Notes: generated by a model not told the origin, from the sequence alone. A stretch of 64,000 nt of DNA from Microcaldota archaeon (GCA_021817565.1 JAKAUP010000003.1:186001-250000); one strand, 5' to 3'; counted from the first letter of the stretch, positions 7,695 through 16,782 are shown. A program made the numbers and translations.

Positions 7695-7769
7695 TGCTCC
7701 TATCGGGATTTGAACCCGAGTTACAGGATTGAAAGTCCCGTGTCCTTGGCCGTGCTAGACGATAGGAGC
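7695..7769 (-). tRNA. tRNA-Glu (UUC anticodon)
   Basis: 75 nt on the minus strand. Acceptor GCTCCTA pairs with TAGGAGC, followed by discriminator A. The D arm closes GTCT/GGAC, the anticodon stem is CGGGA/TCCTG with loop CTTTCAA (anticodon TTC), and the T arm is TCGGG/CCCGA with loop TTCAAAT. CCA is not encoded. The 3' end touches the mobile element, so it is the likely integration target. The tRNA stays intact because insertion at the 3' edge duplicates the end sequence. Confidence 0.95.
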
Positions 7770-7823
7770 GTGTGTTGATATTCCTCTGACAAGGTTAAAA
7801 AATCTTCCTTTGATTGTCGCATC

Positions 7824-8108
7824 TTATCTCTTTACGGATTTTCCGTTATTCGATTTATGTGAGCCAGCTCTCCTCACAAACCATCGCACAGAATAATATA
7901 CAGTCAGGATTATCCACGCAAGGAACGGGAGGGTTAAATCCGCTGATGCAATCGCAGGCGTTTTCGCCCATAGGGGTGCAAACAATACCGCTAGCCATAC
8001 AACAACCGTTAAACCAACCCACAAATACAAATAAATCTTCTTCACAGAACCATCCAATGTTCTTCTTAAATACTCCATTCTACGAACATATCCCCTCCGA
8101 ACCGTCAA
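7824..8108 (-). CDS. Small two-helix membrane protein
   Basis: 94 residues with hydrophobic segments near 27-48 and 57-75, basic ends and no known motif. It lies 40 nt downstream of thymidylate kinase in the same orientation and may share its transcript. An internal Met (MEYLRR) could be the real start. No function is evident. Confidence 0.5.
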   Translation of the reverse strand: MTVRRGYVRRMEYLRRTLDGSVKKIYLYLWVGLTVVVWLAVLFAPLWAKTPAIASADLTLPFLAWIILTVYYSVRWFVRRAGSHKSNNGKSVKR

Positions 8109-8148
8109 AACCTTCCAGAACCTTGGGAATTACTGCCCTCTGTTTCCC

Positions 8149-8760
8149 TTACCTTCCTGCCTTGTTGTGGTTTGCTTCTGGGCGCTTGATTGCCTCCAGC
8201 ACTCTCTCGAAAGTCTCCTCCTTTGTCGATGTTGCGTTTATTATGTGGGTATTTGGATATAGGTGCTTAAGGCTCAGGTACGCTTTCCTTACGCTTGTAA
8301 GGAATTCCTCCTTTTCGAACAGCTCCCTTGTTGTCTTTCCGGCTGCCCTCTCCGCTATCCTTTTCATCGCCTCCGCAGCCTCAACGTCTATTATCAGCGT
8401 GGTTGTTGGGGTAATGAACCTCGAATTCAACCATATTAGCCATTTCTCGTCCAACCCTGCCGCCTTTCCATACGCTATCGTTGACAGTGCGTACCTGTCC
8501 GAGATTACTGATGCGGTTAACATTTCCGTTCTTATGTAATCCACATGCTCCGACCTGTCTGCGGTGAAGAGCAGCTGTATGGTCTGGTCGCTGACCTTCT
8601 CCTTTTTTTCCAGACAGCTCCTTAAGAGTTTTCCTATGTTACCGTTTGTAGGTTCCCTTGTCATTACTGTCTTTTCATGCCTTGACATGTAATCGTAGAG
8701 CATGCGCGCCTGCGTGCTTTTTCCCGACCCGTCTATCCCTTCAAATACTATAAAACCCAT
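8149..8760 (-). CDS. tmk: Thymidylate kinase
   Basis: Phosphorylates dTMP to dTDP. 203 residues, normal for the family. P-loop GIDGSGKST at about residues 8-16, the nucleotide-binding TREPT motif, the DRY motif (SDRYALSTIAYG) and an Arg-rich LID (RIAERAAGKTTRE). It is divergent from the dCTP deaminase gene, so the two genes of dTTP supply share one promoter region. Confidence 0.95.
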   Translation of the reverse strand: MGFIVFEGIDGSGKSTQARMLYDYMSRHEKTVMTREPTNGNIGKLLRSCLEKKEKVSDQTIQLLFTADRSEHVDYIRTEMLTASVISDRYALSTIAYGKAAGLDEKWLIWLNSRFITPTTTLIIDVEAAEAMKRIAERAAGKTTRELFEKEEFLTSVRKAYLSLKHLYPNTHIINATSTKEETFERVLEAIKRPEANHNKAGR

Positions 8761-8816
8761 GCAGACCCCTTTTTATAATATTCTATCGATACATTAATAA
8801 TATAATAGTGGTATTG

Positions 8817-9368
8817 ATGATGCTTTCGGGATTTGACATAGAGCACCTGATAAAGACCGGAAGATTGGGCGTAACTCCTTTCTCCAAAGATTCTGTCAGG
8901 GAAAATGGTATGGACTTCAGGCTTGCTAATGAGATAGCCAGACATGCTGAATTCAAGAAAGGTTTTGTGCTCGATCCCTCAAACCAATCGCACATCGAAT
9001 CCAGCTACAAGATTGAAAAAGACTGTGAAAAAGGCGGGATGGTAATAAAAGCACAGGAGCAGGTACTTCTGTCTACCGTTGAATTCATAAGCATGCCGGA
9101 CGACCATGCCGGCTTTGTTGAACTGAGAAGCACGTGGGCTAGGCACGGTCTCTCCATGCCCCCTACGATAATAGATGCGGGCTTTGAAGGGAATGTGACG
9201 CTTGAGGTTGTTAACAACGCCCCATATGACATACTACTAAAACCGAACCTTCGTTTTGCCCACATTGTTTTCAACAAGCTCAACAACAAAGCTTCTGATC
9301 CTTACAAGGGTACTTATTATGGCCAAAAGGGTATAAAGCTTCCAAAGCCCATAAGGGAGAAAAAATAG
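8817..9368 (+). CDS. dcd: dCTP deaminase
   Basis: Converts dCTP to dUTP on the way to dTMP. Trimeric dUTPase/dCTP deaminase fold: ELRSTWARHGL carries the Ser/Arg active-site segment, and IIDAGFEGNVTLEVVNNAP the catalytic Glu and strand motif. The reading frame opens at GTG 8808, but ATG 8817 or 8820 (MLSGFDIEHLI) fits the family start better. A TATA-like AT run lies just upstream, so the mRNA is likely leaderless or nearly so. About 183 residues. It is divergent from tmk. A hairpin follows the stop. Confidence 0.93.
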   Translation: MMLSGFDIEHLIKTGRLGVTPFSKDSVRENGMDFRLANEIARHAEFKKGFVLDPSNQSHIESSYKIEKDCEKGGMVIKAQEQVLLSTVEFISMPDDHAGFVELRSTWARHGLSMPPTIIDAGFEGNVTLEVVNNAPYDILLKPNLRFAHIVFNKLNNKASDPYKGTYYGQKGIKLPKPIREKK

Positions 9369-9371
9369 TAT

Positions 9372-9391
9372 GGTAAGGTTTTTGCCTTACC
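9372..9391 (+). terminator. Hairpin after dcd
   Basis: Perfect 7-bp stem GGTAAGG/CCTTACC with a six-base loop, directly after the dcd stop and followed by a T/C-rich tract (9392-9435). It sits between convergent genes (dcd and the PRC-barrel gene), where a terminator is expected. Confidence 0.55.
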
Positions 9392-9427
9392 CAATTCCTT
9401 CTTTTTCTTCTTAATTTATCTTCTTCT

Positions 9428-9736
9428 TTATCTTCTCCTGTATGAGAGATCCTCCGCCTCTCCCGGCACGCTCTCGTGCTGCTGGTTTGCGGTCTTTGCT
9501 GAAGATACGAGCACCACATCGCCTATGTTCTTCACATTCCTGAAAAGCACGCTCTTATGCTGCAGCAGCTTTCTTACCTCGTCCTCCGAGGAGTTCCTCC
9601 ATTCCTCCATGAGCAACCGGCTCACTTCTCCGGTCTGAAGATCCACTATTGCGTCCTTTACCTCGCCCAGGTACTGCCCTGCGTCGCTGTATATGTCCAT
9701 GTTGTATATTTCCGAAACCTTCATGTATACCACCAT
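9428..9736 (-). CDS. PRC-barrel domain protein
   Basis: 102 residues, of which about 5-80 form a PRC-barrel (SEIYNMDIYSDAGQYLGEVKD, then VLFRNVKNIGDVVLVSS). Small PRC-barrel proteins occur in nearly all archaea; in haloarchaea some (CdpB type) join the FtsZ/SepF division complex, which is of note since two ftsZ genes are in this window, but they are not adjacent. MKVSEIYN at 9724 may be the true start. Confidence 0.8.
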   Translation of the reverse strand: MVVYMKVSEIYNMDIYSDAGQYLGEVKDAIVDLQTGEVSRLLMEEWRNSSEDEVRKLLQHKSVLFRNVKNIGDVVLVSSAKTANQQHESVPGEAEDLSYRRR

Positions 9737-9845
9737 CGCCTTGGTAGATTTCCTCTGTAAACGTTTAAAAAGCTTATTAAAAATAGACGAATATAAGAAT
9801 ACCGGTCCAATTTGAGGAAAATCCGCTTGTCGGCGTGATGCGGTC

Positions 9846-10319
9846 TCACTTCCTTAACATGTTTGACGATTCTGGTACAAGCATCGCGCTCCCCACCATG
9901 TCCTTGCCAGATGTTCCTGCAATCCAGAACTTGACGTCGTCGGTTACGCCGACCCTGAGTCCATCCCCATCCGAGTTATCCTCGGCTGACTCATAAACGT
10001 ATACTCTGTACATCCAATTCGCCTTTTCCGCGGTTTCTTGGGAGACCTCCTTTAAGGAATTCTCGCTCCTGTCCATAAGGTACCATCCGGCATGTATCTT
10101 TTTGCCTTCGGCGTCTGTTATCTTGTTGCTTACAAAGAACCATGCAATGTTGGTGTCCGAATCTATGTTTTCCATTAGTGTCTTCGCCTCGGATATGGCT
10201 TCTACTGCTGTCGCAAGCCTCATGCCGTCTACCTCGAGATCTCTTATCTCGCTTATGTGTACGACATCAGATACCTTGCTTCCTTTGTTTACCTCCATTT
10301 TAAACATTTTCTCGACCAT
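9846..10319 (-). CDS. Protein of unknown function
   Basis: 157 residues, soluble, acidic, mixed alpha/beta, with no signal peptide or membrane helix and no motif I recognise. It has good archaeal codon use and its own promoter-like AT run (about 10343-10360). It is divergent from the TFB gene. Segments such as TNIAWFFVSNK and AGWYLMDRS suggest a small beta-sheet domain, but no function can be assigned. Confidence 0.6.
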   Translation of the reverse strand: MVEKMFKMEVNKGSKVSDVVHISEIRDLEVDGMRLATAVEAISEAKTLMENIDSDTNIAWFFVSNKITDAEGKKIHAGWYLMDRSENSLKEVSQETAEKANWMYRVYVYESAEDNSDGDGLRVGVTDDVKFWIAGTSGKDMVGSAMLVPESSNMLRK

Positions 10320-10381
10320 AACAACAACCCAACTTCCCGCTTATGATATTTAAATTTAGCGGCGTCCGTCCCCATAGAAAG

Positions 10382-10393
10382 CTTTAAATATAT
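10382..10393 (+). promoter_or_regulatory. Candidate TATA box of the TFB gene
   Basis: CTTTAAATATAT lies about 70 nt before the ATG, in the divergent region 10320-10464. A second AT run (AGTTTAAAAAG, about 10427-10437) is nearer the start and is an alternative. Confidence 0.4.
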
Positions 10394-10464
10394 ATCGTTG
10401 TCCAATAGTAATATCTGCTTTTAGTTAAGTTTAAAAAGACTACTGATTTTTTCAGACCGATTAA

Positions 10465-11616
10465 ATGGTGAAAAAAATGGCGAAAAAAGAGACAAAAACA
10501 AAGAGTAAAGTAAAAAAGGCGGTGCATAAGTCTGCACAGTCTAATCCTAAGGCTTCCGCACACGCCGGCACTGTACGCGAGCCTGAGCCGCAGCAGCATG
10601 GAAGGCTCGTGCTTCAGGACAACAAGATAAACCTGGTCGATGACCAGGCGGATGCGCACGAAGATTCGAGACGCAACTCCGGCAGTCTTCCTGCAGTGCC
10701 CACAATCACGCCAGGAAAGCAGTGCTCAAGCTGCCAGAGCGATAAGCTTGTATACGACAGGGAGCGCGGTGAGCTTGTATGCAACAACTGCGGGCTTGTG
10801 ATCGAGGAAAATATAACCGATCCGGGACAGGACTGGCGCGCTTTTGATGTCGACCAGAGAAACTCTAGAGCAAGGACCGGTGCGCCGATGAAGTACACAA
10901 AGGCGAACAAAGGTCTTGTTACCGAGATAGATCTTTACAACAAGGACATAAGAGGCGTACGTGTTCCATCGAAAAGGCATGCGCAGCTGTACCGCATGAA
11001 GAAGTGGCACAAACGCGCAAGCATAGCCAGTTCCAGCGAGAGAAACTATCTGATTGCGCTTCCTGAGCTGAACAGGGTGGCAAGCTACCTTGGACTTCCA
11101 GAAAACATACGTGAGAACGCTGCGCTCCTTTACAGGAAGTGCGTGCAGAACAACTTCATAAGAGGAAGACCGATAGAGACGGTCGTCCAGGCAGTAATAT
11201 ACGCCGCATGCAGAAAAGCAGGCATGCCGAGGACGCTTGACGAGATAGCGAGCATATCCGGACTTCCGAAGAAGGAGGTTGGAAGGGCTTACCGCGCGAT
11301 ATCGCACGGCCTTAACCTAAGGATACCGCTCACAGATCCGATAAGCTATGTGCCCAGGTATGTGAACGCGCTAAAGCTCAGCGCTGAGGCGCAGGAGGAG
11401 GCGACGAAGCTGCTCAAGAGCGCCATGAAGAAGGGGCTTGTCTCGGGAAGAAGCCCGACTGGAGTGAGCGCTGCGGCAGTATACATCGCGGGTGCGATAG
11501 CCGGTGAGAGAAGGACGCAAAAAGAGGTTGCGGATGTTGCAGGAGTTACGGAGGTAACCATACGCAACAGGTACAGGGAGCTCAAGGAGCAGCTTAACAT
11601 AGACGTGAACCTGTAG
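10465..11616 (+). CDS. tfb: Transcription initiation factor B (TFIIB homologue)
   Basis: Recruits RNA polymerase to TBP-bound promoters. 383 residues. Zinc ribbon C87-x2-C90 and C106-x2-C109, B-reader/linker, then two cyclin repeats with the usual HTH in the second (TQKEVADVAGVTEVTIRNRY). An extra basic, low-complexity N-terminal extension of about 80 residues (Lys/Ala/Ser-rich) precedes the ribbon and is unusual; ATG 10477 is an alternative start but keeps most of it. It is followed by a secreted-protein gene 9 nt downstream. Confidence 0.95.
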   Translation: MVKKMAKKETKTKSKVKKAVHKSAQSNPKASAHAGTVREPEPQQHGRLVLQDNKINLVDDQADAHEDSRRNSGSLPAVPTITPGKQCSSCQSDKLVYDRERGELVCNNCGLVIEENITDPGQDWRAFDVDQRNSRARTGAPMKYTKANKGLVTEIDLYNKDIRGVRVPSKRHAQLYRMKKWHKRASIASSSERNYLIALPELNRVASYLGLPENIRENAALLYRKCVQNNFIRGRPIETVVQAVIYAACRKAGMPRTLDEIASISGLPKKEVGRAYRAISHGLNLRIPLTDPISYVPRYVNALKLSAEAQEEATKLLKSAMKKGLVSGRSPTGVSAAAVYIAGAIAGERRTQKEVADVAGVTEVTIRNRYRELKEQLNIDVNL

Positions 11617-11625
11617 AGGGCTTGT

Positions 11626-12093
11626 ATGAGAAACAGAGACGCGGCATTCTTTGCCGCGTTCCTATCTGTCCTTTTACTTGGGCTTGGTGTTAGCAGCGCA
11701 ATACCGAACCAGAGCCAGATCAGCCCTGTTGTTCTGCCTTCTAATCATGTAAGTGCACAACTGCTTATGCAGATAAATTCCACGCAGGCGTATATACGCA
11801 TGGTAAACCAGAGCGCATACTTCATCTTTTACCCAAACCTTGCGCAATCTTACAAGTACCTTGAGGAGGCGAACTCAATAGCCCCGGTGAATCAGTCCAA
11901 GGCTGTGGAATTGCTTGCGCTCGCGCGAAGTTCGGCCCATGACTCACTCGTATCAATAGACAGATATCGTTTGGTTTCTCTGATTGCCCTGATAGCCATA
12001 ACCTTGGTTTCCGGTATTGGGATGTACATGTTCATGAGAGTGCGGCCCAAGACCAGGCATGGGAAACGTACAAGTGGCGTTGTTAAAGAGTAA
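11626..12093 (+). CDS. Secreted or membrane-anchored protein with signal peptide and C-terminal helix
   Basis: 155 residues. Hydrophobic signal at about 7-25, an extracellular segment of about 85 residues with several N-x-S/T sites (NSTQ, NQSA, NQSK), and a membrane helix at about 115-137 followed by a basic cytoplasmic tail (RVRPKTRHGKR). Function unknown. It directly follows tfb and is probably co-transcribed. Confidence 0.7.
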   Translation: MRNRDAAFFAAFLSVLLLGLGVSSAIPNQSQISPVVLPSNHVSAQLLMQINSTQAYIRMVNQSAYFIFYPNLAQSYKYLEEANSIAPVNQSKAVELLALARSSAHDSLVSIDRYRLVSLIALIAITLVSGIGMYMFMRVRPKTRHGKRTSGVVKE

Positions 12094-12179
12094 GCTTATA
12101 AGCTTTATTTTGCATTCAATTAACGGTGTGGATAGGAGTTCTGCAATATGTGCAGGGCACCGTTCTTTAGGGTGTAAGC

Positions 12180-12440
12180 ATGGATGGGAAGAGCGAAGTA
12201 TATGGCGACCAAGTTGAGGAGGGCGTGGATTACGACCTAAGAGTTGACGCGAAGGGTGCAAACGGGGAAGGGATAGGCCGGCTGGGCAAGGTTGTGGTCT
12301 TTGTAAAAGACGGAAAGACCCGGGTCGGGAATGTGTATAAAGTAAAGGTGACAAAGAGGTACCGTACTTTCTGCAACGCGCAGATCGTGGATGTAGGGCC
12401 GCTACACAAGATGGGCGATACGACAGTGATGTTGAAGTGA
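12180..12440 (+). CDS. TRAM domain protein
   Basis: 86 residues, almost entirely one TRAM domain (GVDYDLRVDAKGANGEGIGR, then VGNVYKVKVTKRYRTFCNA). Stand-alone TRAM proteins are abundant small RNA-binding proteins in archaea, proposed as RNA chaperones. About 90 nt before the proteasome gene. Confidence 0.88.
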   Translation: MDGKSEVYGDQVEEGVDYDLRVDAKGANGEGIGRLGKVVVFVKDGKTRVGNVYKVKVTKRYRTFCNAQIVDVGPLHKMGDTTVMLK

Positions 12441-12535
12441 GCTCCAGATGCAAAAGCTTTATATTCCTGCGTTACTAACTGAAATTGATTTTTTACTATT
12501 TATCTTTCTTATTATAGGGATTATTAGGTGGTTTT

Positions 12536-13183
12536 ATGGATACGAGTGTAATGAAGAAAGTTATGAAAGGCACCACTACAATCGGAGTGGTATGCAGCGA
12601 CGGCGTTGTGATGGGGGCAGACAGCCGTGCCACAATGGATACATTCATAGCTACTCCCGACGCAAGGAAGGTGTGGAAGATAGACGAGAATATAGGAATA
12701 ACGATTGCAGGAGGCGTTGGAGACGCGCAAGAACTGATACGCCAGGTAAAGATACAAAATGAGATATACAAGATGGAGGAAGGAAAGGCGCTCTCTCCGA
12801 AGGCTGCCAACTCCCTCCTTTCCATAATTCTTCAGGATTCGAAGTTTTATCCTTATTTCGTGCAGCTTATTGTTGGAGGGGTTGATGCGAAAGGGAATCC
12901 GCAGCTTTATTCGCTTGACATGGCTGGAGGCTACCAGGAGGAGCAGAGCTTCACATCCACAGGCAGCGGTGCCATAACCGCTTTGGGATACATAGAGGGC
13001 GCTTACAAGAAGGGGATGAACTCGAAAGAGGGATTGAAGATGGTGTACAAGGCAATCAAGATTGCAATGAGAAGGGACTCTGCCACAGGCGATAATATAC
13101 TCATATCGGTAATAACAAAGAACGGTTATGAAGAATACAGCGGGAAGGATCTGGAGAAGATATTAGAAGGCAAAGAGAAGTAG
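12536..13183 (+). CDS. psmB: Proteasome beta subunit
   Basis: Catalytic subunit of the 20S proteasome. 215 residues: a short propeptide ends at G12 and autocleavage would expose T13 (MKG/TTTIG). The family motif GADSRAT and GGVGDAQ are present, and the second half carries GSGAITALG. It lies upstream of aCPSF1, a gene pair that is common in archaea. Confidence 0.96.
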   Translation: MDTSVMKKVMKGTTTIGVVCSDGVVMGADSRATMDTFIATPDARKVWKIDENIGITIAGGVGDAQELIRQVKIQNEIYKMEEGKALSPKAANSLLSIILQDSKFYPYFVQLIVGGVDAKGNPQLYSLDMAGGYQEEQSFTSTGSGAITALGYIEGAYKKGMNSKEGLKMVYKAIKIAMRRDSATGDNILISVITKNGYEEYSGKDLEKILEGKEK

Positions 13184-13227
13184 AAACAACAATAAAAGAA
13201 AGAAAATCTAATTAAAGGCAATAATAA

Positions 13228-15228
13228 GTGAGACCAGTGGATGAAAACAGGCAGAATGAGAACGAATTAGCACCAGCGGATAAGCCAAGGGATGTGAAAC
13301 CCACTGCGGAAGAAGTGTTCAAGAAGATAGGAGAGATGCTCCCTCCTGGAGCTGGATTCGTGAAAGCTGAGTTCGAAGGACCGGACGTAATAGTCTGGGT
13401 AAAAAAGATAGCTGCGGTGTACGAGAACGAGCAGACTGTGCGCAGCATAGCGATGGCCACAAAGAAGAAGCTTGTTGTAAGGAGCGACCCTTCATCGCTG
13501 ATGGACATTGAACGCGCCATGGAGGAGATAAAGAGGATTGTGCCAGAGGAAGCGGGAGTCAAGGAGATACGTTTTGTTGCCGACTTCTCTGAAGTTTACA
13601 TAGAGGCGCTCAAGCCTGGCTTGGTAATAGGGAAAGGCGGCTCCACAATGAAGAGCATAGCGATTAAGACCGGATGGGTGCCGAAGATACTGAGAGTCCC
13701 GACAATGGACAGTGACACTGTTGACGGCGTAAGGAAGCTCATGTTCACCGAGAGCGGCTTTAGGAAGAAGTTCCTGAAGAAGGTGGGTCAGAAGATAAAC
13801 ACCACGATAGCGAAAAGCGAGTGGTTCAAGGCCACAGCCTTGGGCGGATTCCAGGAGGTGGGAAGGAGCAGCCTGCTTCTCGAGACCCCCAAATCGAAAG
13901 TGCTGATAGACTGCGGAATAAGCCCCGAACCGGCGCTTAGGGGCAGCGCCGCCAATTCTGATCCGGATATGAACAAGGCATTCCCGTATCTGGACAGCGC
14001 GAACATGAGCATAGAGGAATTGGATGCGATAATAATAACACACGGACATATGGACCACATAGGCTTTGTCCCATATCTTTACAAGTTCGGCTACGAAGGC
14101 CCAGTTTACTGCACAACCCCGACAAGGGAGATTGCGGCTTTGCAGCTAACTGGTTACATAAAGCTTGTGCAGAGAAATGCGGGAAGCCCGCTGTACGATG
14201 AAAAGGACGTGAAGAAGATGCTGATGCACATGATAACCAGGGAGTACGAAGAGGTTACGAACATAACTGATGAGCTGAAACTGACATACCACAACGCTGG
14301 CCACATACTCGGAAGCTCAACCGTACACCTGCATGTAGGAGAGGGCATGTACAACATAGTCCATTCCGGGGACATGAAGTATGGATTCTCCAGGCTTCTT
14401 GATCCTGCAAGCACACGCTATCCGCGCATAGACACGCTCTTTATAGAGAGCACGAATGGAGGAAACCATGACATATCCCCGAACAGGAAGGACATGGAGA
14501 AAGTATTGATGGATACGGTAAAGAAGGTTATAGACAGGAAGGGAAAGGTCGTCATACCCGTATTCTCTCTCGGTAGAAGCCAGGAGCTCCAGCTTGTGCT
14601 TGAAAACTACATGACAAACAACGCGCAGTACAAGATGGATGTGCCGGTATACCTTGATGGAACGCTTATAGAGGACAGCGCGATACATACCGCCTATCCC
14701 GAATACCTAAAGGAAGGGATAAGGAACCGCATACTTAACAACAGGTCGCCATTCGAGAGCGAGATATTCGCACTTGCGAAGGGCGAAGACAAGGATGAGA
14801 TAGTTGACAGGGGCCCTTCGATAATACTCGCAAGCGGGGGAATGCTCAACGGAGGGGCTGCGCTCGAATATTTCAAGCGGTTGGCGGAGGACAAGAAAAA
14901 TGCGCTGCTCTTTGTGGGATACAACAGTGCCACATCCTTCGGAAGAAGGCTGCAGAACGGCCTTTCGGAGGTTGCGCTGCCTGATGAATCAGGGCATACG
15001 AGGAATTACAAGATAGAGATGGAAGTGCAGACCATGAAAGGGTTTAGCGGCCACAGCGACAGGCGCGAGCTGCTCAGCTTCGTGCAGGGGTTGAACACCA
15101 AGCCGAAGAATGTCTTTACGATGCACGGCGACAAGATAAAGTGCGAGGAGCTGGCGTATTCGATAGGCAGGACGGTCAGAGCAGATACAAGGGCACCCAT
15201 GAACCTTGAGTCGGTAAGGCTCAAGTAG
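13228..15228 (+). CDS. aCPSF1/FttA beta-CASP ribonuclease, transcription termination factor
   Basis: 666 residues. An N-terminal KH-like domain and a second KH (VIGKGGSTMKSIAIKTGW at about 130-150) precede a metallo-beta-lactamase core with H272-x-H274-x-D276-H277 (THGHMDH), the beta-CASP region (VFSLGRSQELQLVLENYM) and the C-terminal FSGHSD and MHGD motifs. In archaea this enzyme cleaves mRNA 3' ends at U-rich tracts and terminates transcription. A GTG start is used. A T-run follows the stop. A decayed copy of the same C-terminal region is found at 52928-53060. Confidence 0.95.
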   Translation: MRPVDENRQNENELAPADKPRDVKPTAEEVFKKIGEMLPPGAGFVKAEFEGPDVIVWVKKIAAVYENEQTVRSIAMATKKKLVVRSDPSSLMDIERAMEEIKRIVPEEAGVKEIRFVADFSEVYIEALKPGLVIGKGGSTMKSIAIKTGWVPKILRVPTMDSDTVDGVRKLMFTESGFRKKFLKKVGQKINTTIAKSEWFKATALGGFQEVGRSSLLLETPKSKVLIDCGISPEPALRGSAANSDPDMNKAFPYLDSANMSIEELDAIIITHGHMDHIGFVPYLYKFGYEGPVYCTTPTREIAALQLTGYIKLVQRNAGSPLYDEKDVKKMLMHMITREYEEVTNITDELKLTYHNAGHILGSSTVHLHVGEGMYNIVHSGDMKYGFSRLLDPASTRYPRIDTLFIESTNGGNHDISPNRKDMEKVLMDTVKKVIDRKGKVVIPVFSLGRSQELQLVLENYMTNNAQYKMDVPVYLDGTLIEDSAIHTAYPEYLKEGIRNRILNNRSPFESEIFALAKGEDKDEIVDRGPSIILASGGMLNGGAALEYFKRLAEDKKNALLFVGYNSATSFGRRLQNGLSEVALPDESGHTRNYKIEMEVQTMKGFSGHSDRRELLSFVQGLNTKPKNVFTMHGDKIKCEELAYSIGRTVRADTRAPMNLESVRLK

Positions 15229-15261
15229 TCTTTTTTAATCTTGGCATCAAACGTGTTATAG

Positions 15262-16158
15262 ATGAAGAATCTGAGCATAGTAATACCTGCACTAAATGAA
15301 CCGACTGCCCCTGGCGTAGTGAGGAAGCTCTACTCGTTATTCGGAAAGGACACCGAGATTATAGTGGTCAACAAGAGCAATGATAAGATAAAAAGGGAGC
15401 TCAAGGCGACTGGGGCAAAGGTTGTTGAACAGAATCCGCTGGGGTATGAGAATGCGCTTATGCAGGGATTCAACATTTCAAAAGGAGAGATACTCGCGAC
15501 GATAGATGCTGATGGCACCTATAATCCGGCAGAACTGGTAAAGGTTGTTGAAGAACTGAAGAAGGACGCAAAGACTGGCTTTGTGTCTGCTGCGAGAATT
15601 GAGGGCAGAAAGGACGCAATGACGCCAACGCTGAGGTTCGGCAACACATTCCTGACAAAGCTGTTCAATGTGCTTTATAGGCAGAAGATGCTTGATGTGC
15701 TTAGCGGTTCATTCGCAATTAGGACAGAAGTGTTTGAGTACATGAGAAGCTTGGAGCCTTACAGGGCAGGTACGCTCTTTTTTGAGATAGAGACCGCAAG
15801 AAGGGGCTACAGGACGAAAAATATAGTTGGCAGCTACAGGCAGCGAAAGGGGACCGCATCGCGCATATCAAAGTCAAAGCCGCTATACGGGCTTACCATG
15901 GCGTACCACTCGATAAGGTATGCAAGGGACTACAATCCGCTCCTTATATTCGGTACGGTAGGGATTGTGGCGGTATTGCTGGGCGCAGGACTCGGCGTAC
16001 TTGTGGTAAAGTCTTATTTCCAGAGCGGCACGCTTGTGGATGTAGGCAGGGCGATGGTTTCAGTGATGCTCATAATACTCGGGGCAGTCTCGATAGTGGC
16101 TGGACTCATACTCGATATGCTTCTAGGTATAGAAAGGCTCATCTATAGGAAAAGATAA
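15262..16158 (+). CDS. Family 2 glycosyltransferase with two C-terminal membrane helices
   Basis: 298 residues. GT-A fold start (LSIVIPALNEPTAPGVVRKL), a DxD-like motif IDADGTYNP near residue 76, and two hydrophobic helices at about 228-252 and 268-292. It resembles dolichol-phosphate mannose/glucose synthases that load sugars on lipid carriers for surface glycosylation. Many surface proteins in this window carry N-glycosylation sequons, which fits. Convergent with bud32. Confidence 0.88.
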   Translation: MKNLSIVIPALNEPTAPGVVRKLYSLFGKDTEIIVVNKSNDKIKRELKATGAKVVEQNPLGYENALMQGFNISKGEILATIDADGTYNPAELVKVVEELKKDAKTGFVSAARIEGRKDAMTPTLRFGNTFLTKLFNVLYRQKMLDVLSGSFAIRTEVFEYMRSLEPYRAGTLFFEIETARRGYRTKNIVGSYRQRKGTASRISKSKPLYGLTMAYHSIRYARDYNPLLIFGTVGIVAVLLGAGLGVLVVKSYFQSGTLVDVGRAMVSVMLIILGAVSIVAGLILDMLLGIERLIYRKR

Positions 16159-16161
16159 TGA

Positions 16162-16782
16162 TCACTCCTCATCCTTCTCTGCTGCCATGGTGCGCTCTTG
16201 GTATCTCCCCCTGAGTTCTATCTCGGATAAACGGGCGCAAACCTCAATGTATGATACTGCAGTCTTCTTGTAGGCCTTTATCGCGCCTCCAAAGTCCTTA
16301 CCCAAAGAGCGTTTGAGAAGAAGAAGGTCGAGCGCCTTCTCCTCGTATGAGTCCGTTATGTTCGCTAGACCGAAATCGATGACAAAGATCTTACCGGTTT
16401 TGTCGGACATGAGGTTTGCTTTAGTGAAGTCTCCGTGCGAGATATCCGCGTTGTGCAGCTTGCCGAGCAGCTCCCCGAAAACGCGCTGCGCATTTTGAGG
16501 TATCTCTTTTTTTCCCTGGAACGTATCGCCTTTTATAGCCCCCATCCATATAGAATCCACTCCGACCATAAGAAGCCTTGGCACAGGGATACCGGCGTGC
16601 GCAGCACGGATAATGGCCCTTGCCTCCGTCCTTGTCCTTCTTTCCCTGAGCGATTCGTCCAACTCTTTTGGTATGTAGCTTTTACACCTTCTCTGCTTGA
16701 TTATGCATCTTGTCCCGAATAGCTTGGATTCGTATATGTCCGCTTCCGCCCCTTCCGATATCTTCTTAGGTGTTTTCACCAT
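16162..16782 (-). CDS. bud32: KEOPS subunit Bud32, atypical kinase/ATPase
   Basis: 206 residues. Small RIO-like kinase fold: GAEADIYE glycine loop, catalytic HGDFTKANLM and the DFGLA metal loop. It is part of the KEOPS complex that makes t6A37 in tRNAs together with Kae1. Its ATG overlaps the kae1 3' end by 7 nt. In many euryarchaea the two are fused; here they are separate, with Kae1 first. Confidence 0.95.
   Translation of the reverse strand: MVKTPKKISEGAEADIYESKLFGTRCIIKQRRCKSYIPKELDESLRERRTRTEARAIIRAAHAGIPVPRLLMVGVDSIWMGAIKGDTFQGKKEIPQNAQRVFGELLGKLHNADISHGDFTKANLMSDKTGKIFVIDFGLANITDSYEEKALDLLLLKRSLGKDFGGAIKAYKKTAVSYIEVCARLSEIELRGRYQERTMAAEKDEE

Noticed and set aside
7814..8539. 241-residue reading frame on the plus strand
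   Set aside because: Lies opposite thymidylate kinase and the small membrane protein, and has no homology features; it is a shadow frame.
13492..14058. Antisense frame inside aCPSF1
   Set aside because: Shadow of a strongly conserved enzyme; no start context or motif.
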